A DNA stretch of 64,000 nucleotides from Morella rubra (taxonomy: Eukaryota; Streptophyta; Magnoliopsida; Fagales; Myricaceae), in the NCBI GenBank assembly GCA_003952965.2, contig CM025853.1, positions 2,820,271 through 2,884,270 of the forward strand, given 5' to 3'. Positions 60,057 through 64,000 of this stretch are shown in pieces. A model generated the notes under the pieces. That model made no database searches. It was given only the letters and a program-made list of their open reading frames with translations, and had not been told where the DNA came from. Both the position numbers and the translations under genes were made by a program. How positions within the stretch are numbered: the first letter of the stretch is position 1; each line of letters begins with the position of its first letter.

Positions 60057-60647
60057 CCATGTTGTTGTCTGCCCCCATCGGCCCAACCACATCAAACCCA
60101 ACCCCAGCTTCTGAGAGAGCGCACCAAACCCATGACGAGTTCAGAGGTCAACGTAAACAAATATGTTCAAAAAAAGATAACTTATTAAAACTTTGTTTTG
60201 GAATATACCCAGTTGTCCTAATCAAATACTGCACAGGTTAATCCGAAAGCCCAAGGAAACCAGAAAAACAAAAAAAACAAAAAAAAACAAAAAACACAAG
60301 GGGAAAAATCAACGTTTCTCCCCTCTAGCCCCAAAATCCATTTCAGCTTTTCCTTGCTCTCAGATCTCTGACTTTCATTCATTTGCGATAAGTAGCACTT
60401 TTGTCCAAAATGGGCATACGATGATTGGTCGTATGTATGTCTTTATGTTTGATTACCTACGTACCTCCTCTGTCAAACACGGTCAATTGATTTCGTTGTA
60501 CGACCTCGTCTTGCTTCAGATCCGGTGGTGTAAAATCCCGTAATCCGTGTCTCGGATACCCAAGAGAAGATTACGATAAGAAAAAAAAACCAGTTGCAGC
60601 TGAAAGAGCACAATCTTTTCAGAACCGCTACGACGGTGACGGCGAAG
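60057..60647 (+). promoter_or_regulatory. Promoter and 5' UTR region of the MED26c-like gene
   Basis: Pyrimidine-rich stretches and A-rich tracts (60260-60300) precede the ATG at 60648. No TATA box could be fixed with confidence. An in-frame upstream ATG at 60594 would add 18 residues (MQLKEHNLFRTATTVTAK) that relatives lack. Confidence 0.4.
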
Positions 60648-62685
60648 ATGGATTTAGATGATTTCCGGGCCGTGCTGGAGAGTTGTGGCGTGGACGTCTG
60701 GACGTTCATTGACACCGCCATAGAGGTGGCGTCTTTGGACTACGGTGGGGAGCTCAAGCACCGGAGGGACGGGATCGTGGAGCGGCTTTACTCGGCGAGC
60801 TCGCCGTCTGAGCCTCGCTGTCGAAATTGCGACGACGTCGATGATCGGGGGAATATTAATGGTCACGAAGTGAAGGCTACGGAGGTGAAGGACAGCGGCG
60901 ACCACAGAGGGAAAAGTAGGTCGCCGGCGACGCCGCAGTCAGTGGAGAGAGAGGACGCCGAGGATTTGGATCTCTTCGGTGGTTTGTTCGATGACGAGCA
61001 GAAGAAGATTCTGGAAATTAAGGAACAGCTTGAAGATCTTGACCAGGTGACATATTTCATTATTTTTACCAATTGTTTCATCAAGATGTTGACTTTGTTT
61101 GTTTTTTGGGTCTGATTTTGCCGGTTTCTGTGTTTCAGCCTGAGGATTATTTGGTTGAATTGCTTCAAGGTCTGGCGGACATGGATATAACATTTCAAGC
61201 ACTCAAGGTAACAAGCTGTTTTTTTTTCTGTTTCCTTTTTTGCTCTTTCCTTGTTAAGGCGTAAACTAAAATTTCTGCTAATTATTGTGCTTGTTCTCAA
61301 TGTAGGAGACTGATATAGGAAGGCATGTGAATCGATTGCGAAAGCATTCGTCCAGCTATGTCCGGAGATTGGTGAAGCTACTAGTCAGGTTTTGAAGAAC
61401 CAAAAGTTACTTTTAACTTGTAGTTGGAAAGGGCTGTTCAACATTTATTGTCTCGTTTTTGGTTTGTCAGGAAGTGGAAGGACATTGTGGATGAATGGGT
61501 GAAGTTGAATCAACCTGGGGAACAGACATCCTCTGCTCTAATGGGTATCATTTTAATCTTCAACCAATTTAATTTCAGTTTCTGTTCTGGGAAAGATTTC
61601 AAGATAGTGAGTGCAGATTGGGATTTAGAAATCAAAGTTAAAAATGGTAATTGATGTTGTTGGCAGCAGATGGAGACTCACCCCAACGGAAAATTCCCCT
61701 AAACGGTCATCACCAGGTGAAAGAAATGAATTTTTTCTTCTTTCCAGCTAATCTGCTTTGTCTGGGAACCAAAGTTGTGGAAAATTCTTTCTTTTTAGCT
61801 TGCTAATATATTCTCTTCTTTTGTAGGTGCCTGATTTTGGATACTCTCCAAATCCACACAGTGAGTAGTAGAATCAGACTCCAAGTTCAACTTTTGATCT
61901 TTGTTTGGATGTTTTTTGTTTGCATTTGTTGATCTGTCTTGCCTGCAACAGATGGTAGTTCTGGGTCAGACAGGAATAATTCTGAATCTGAGCCTAAACC
62001 GAAAGCGATTCCACGAAAACAAGCTCCTCCTAGACCAGCCCAATCAGCTCCTGTATCTGCTTCCTCTTCACGTCAAAATGTATGGATACCAAATTAGAGT
62101 CTCTAGCTCTATGCTTGGTTGATGAAAAGTTGGAGAAAGAAAATAAGTTTTTAAAACTTATGCTTCCAGAATATGAGAAACCAAACTCAATTGCATCAAA
62201 TAGTTTAAATTGGCTCAATAGATTGGAGTTGTAAGTTTTCTCCTGCCCCCCAAGAATTTGGGGTTTTAGAGATTTCTGTTTGCCCTTCTTTTGCTTGCTA
62301 ACCGAATGTATTGTAACTGGTTTTTGCCGAGTCTGAATCACTTCACATGGGATTCTGCAGAGGCAACGAGAACAAAAGGATTTTGATTCTGAAAGACTGG
62401 CTTCAGCGAGGAAACGGCTTCAAGAGAACTACAAAGAAGCTGAAAATGGTTTAGTTATTTCCTTTTTGTTCATTCAAGTTTGCTGCATTCAGTGTTGCTA
62501 GCACTTGTTTTGGGCTCCTGCTGATGGTTTTTGTGTTTTGTGTCTGTGTGTGTTGTTCTGAAGCCAAAAAGCAAAGAACGATTCAGGTGATGGACATCCA
62601 TGACATACCAAAACCCAAGAACACCTTCTTTGCAAAGAACAAAGGTGGTGGTGGTGGTGGTGGTTCTCACGGGAGGCATTGGTGA
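60648..62685 (+). CDS. MED26c-like protein with TFIIS N-terminal domain
   Basis: Probable Mediator subunit 26c, a nuclear factor linking Mediator to RNA polymerase II elongation. Nine exons: 60648-61046, 61139-61207, 61306-61388, 61471-61544, 61667-61716, 61827-61860, 61952-62079, 62361-62448 and 62564-62685, giving 348 residues, the usual size. Start [20 protein letters not shown] matches relatives. The order is: [20 protein letters not shown], then the TFIIS-N/LW helical domain ([51 protein letters not shown]), the PDFGYSP motif, a Pro/Ser/Lys linker, and the conserved tail [19 protein letters not shown] followed by a Gly run and HGRHW. Phases and splice sites all fit. The exon 5 acceptor is a NAGNAG (cagcag, 61664-61669), so isoforms with or without one Ala are possible. 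No lesion seen. Confidence 0.95.
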
Positions 62686-64000
62686 CTGATTACGGCAAAT
62701 TCATACTTACAGAGGGTATCTGAGGCAAATCGGAAGTTCCAAAACCGGTTTTGCCTCGTACTTTGGTTTTTTGAAGTCAAGAAAACGAAAGCAAGAACGC
62801 CTTTTTTTCGGAATTACTTAATTAATATCAAAATGTAGAAATTGCTTATTTGGGCAGGAGTTGTGAATACAAAGCTCGAGGTTTTCATTGGGGGGCGGGG
62901 GGTTGGACTTAAAAGGGATTTTTCTCGCTTTTTCTCGTCTTTCCTAACTTGGGTTGGGGGGAGGGTATGAGCACAGCGACGGTGGAGGTTTTCTTTGATG
63001 GTTGCTTCGACACAGTGGATGCCAACCTGTAAGCCAATTTGCCCTTTGAATTTAGTGAAGGGTCAAGGATTTGGATTGGTGGTGGGGCCTTGGTGATGGG
63101 GTTTTGGTTGGAGCTGCTCTGGCCGCAACTATCATCATTTTAGTATCTTGTCCATTTATAAACTCTTTTAATTTTGGCAATGAAGCTTCCGACAAATCGA
63201 AAGCCGGAAGTCAACAAAGAGGGGCTTCTCTCTTTCGTGGGGATAGAGAGGCTTTGCAGTGCTGTCCTCAAAATCCTTCTGAAATGGAAATGGTGAAGTG
63301 TTGGGGAGAGAGAGAGAGAGAGAGAGGCCGAGACCCTAAACAGTTGAGGCGATTAGAATTCAGACATATTTTAGACCTGTTAGGAACTGCGACCTCCTTT
63401 GACTTCCGAGTAGAACTGTTTTTGTCCGTTAACATGAAGGATGAAATGCGGGAAGGAGTTCACCGAGTCCGTAGGGTAATTTATATCATGAAGAAGAAAA
63501 GTTCCCGCGGGATAAACTATTGGCGGCAGTTTAATAATTAAACAATTTCAAAAACCCTCTTGCTCATAAGAAATGTTCATCATATATTACTTTAACTAAA
63601 ACTATGACTAACGACATTCAAAATGCAATTAATTTTGTGATTGCTATTTTGTTTAAGTGAAATGTCGATTTTATTCTCATAATTTTTTTTATAATTATAT
63701 TTTCTATAGGGATAGATTCGTCATTTTATTGAACCAAAATAATAAGTAGTGTAAAGTGTAAAGTGAAAACGATTGATAGTTTAGGAACAAAGTGTAACGA
63801 AATTGATAGTTTTAGATGTAAAATATCAAAATTTCAATAGTTAGGAAACTGAAAATTATTTTTCTTTTTTCTTTTTAATAGAAAATCCTTGTCAATATTG
63901 TTGTCTCCAAAAAAAAAGAAAAGAGATAAAAATTAAAGGAACAAAGGAGAACAAAGCAAATTTAAGCGTTATGCTTTTTCGAAAAAAATATATATATACA
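62686..64000. other. 3' region of MED26c and AT-rich end of window
   Basis: Contains a 156-codon plus-strand frame (63071-63541, MDWWWGLGDGVLVGAALAAT...) with a hydrophobic start and a (GA)n stretch at 63308-63326. No family is recognised and the GA run makes chance likely, so it is not called as a gene. From 63542 onwards the sequence is AT-rich with no features. Confidence 0.35.

Noticed and set aside
60654..61300. Antisense frames under MED26c exon 1
   Set aside because: The plus strand matches a known family with correct splicing; the antisense has no family match.

Overview
The window is nuclear DNA from a flowering plant. It holds intron-rich genes of plant-only or plant-typical families (a CESA cellulose synthase, a SUVR-type SET protein, a HIPP metallochaperone-like protein, a clade of PP2C, a MED26c-like protein), AT-rich intergenic DNA, MITEs, a tRNA-derived SINE, LINE-1 elements and hAT transposons. 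I cannot name the species from sequence alone.

Layout. 36-4781 (+) is the 3' nine-tenths of a secondary-wall-type cellulose synthase gene whose first exons lie upstream of the window. 6476-9109 (-) holds the last four exons of a SUVR1/2/4-like histone methyltransferase, convergent with the CESA; its upstream exons are not visible and a SINE, a LINE fragment and a hAT element lie where they should be. 10722-33540 is a huge inverted duplication of roughly 22.8 kb, centred near 23161 and with essentially no spacer. Each arm reads, from outside to centre: hAT element, 5'-truncated LINE-1 with a C-terminal RNase H domain, then a GILT (thiol reductase) gene pointing towards the centre. The LINE and GILT parts of the two arms look about 99% identical. 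The hAT parts are mosaics, and the central 1.8 kb of each arm is still homologous but full of small indels.

33541-42637 is gene-poor, with MITEs and simple repeats. 42638-44487 (+) is an intact three-exon HIPP gene with a CaaX end. 45343-57396 is a second rearranged block. Two inverted pseudogene fragments of the NEDD8/RUB E1 subunit ECR1/UBA3 flank a CpG-rich minisatellite, a PP2C gene with one frameshift, a truncated eIF3j remnant, and a 1.8 kb direct repeat that duplicates the eIF3j exon 1 region. 60648-62685 (+) is an intact nine-exon MED26c-like (TFIIS N-domain) gene.

Intact or apparently functional genes are CESA (as far as visible), HIPP and MED26c. The PP2C is one base away from intact. 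Most of the rest is transposon-driven or duplication-driven debris. I see no operon-like or obviously new multi-gene system. The feature most worth checking is the giant palindrome. Its divergence pattern (clean flanks, noisy centre, homopolymer indels unique to each arm) leaves open both a real recent inverted duplication and a fold-back read or assembly artefact.
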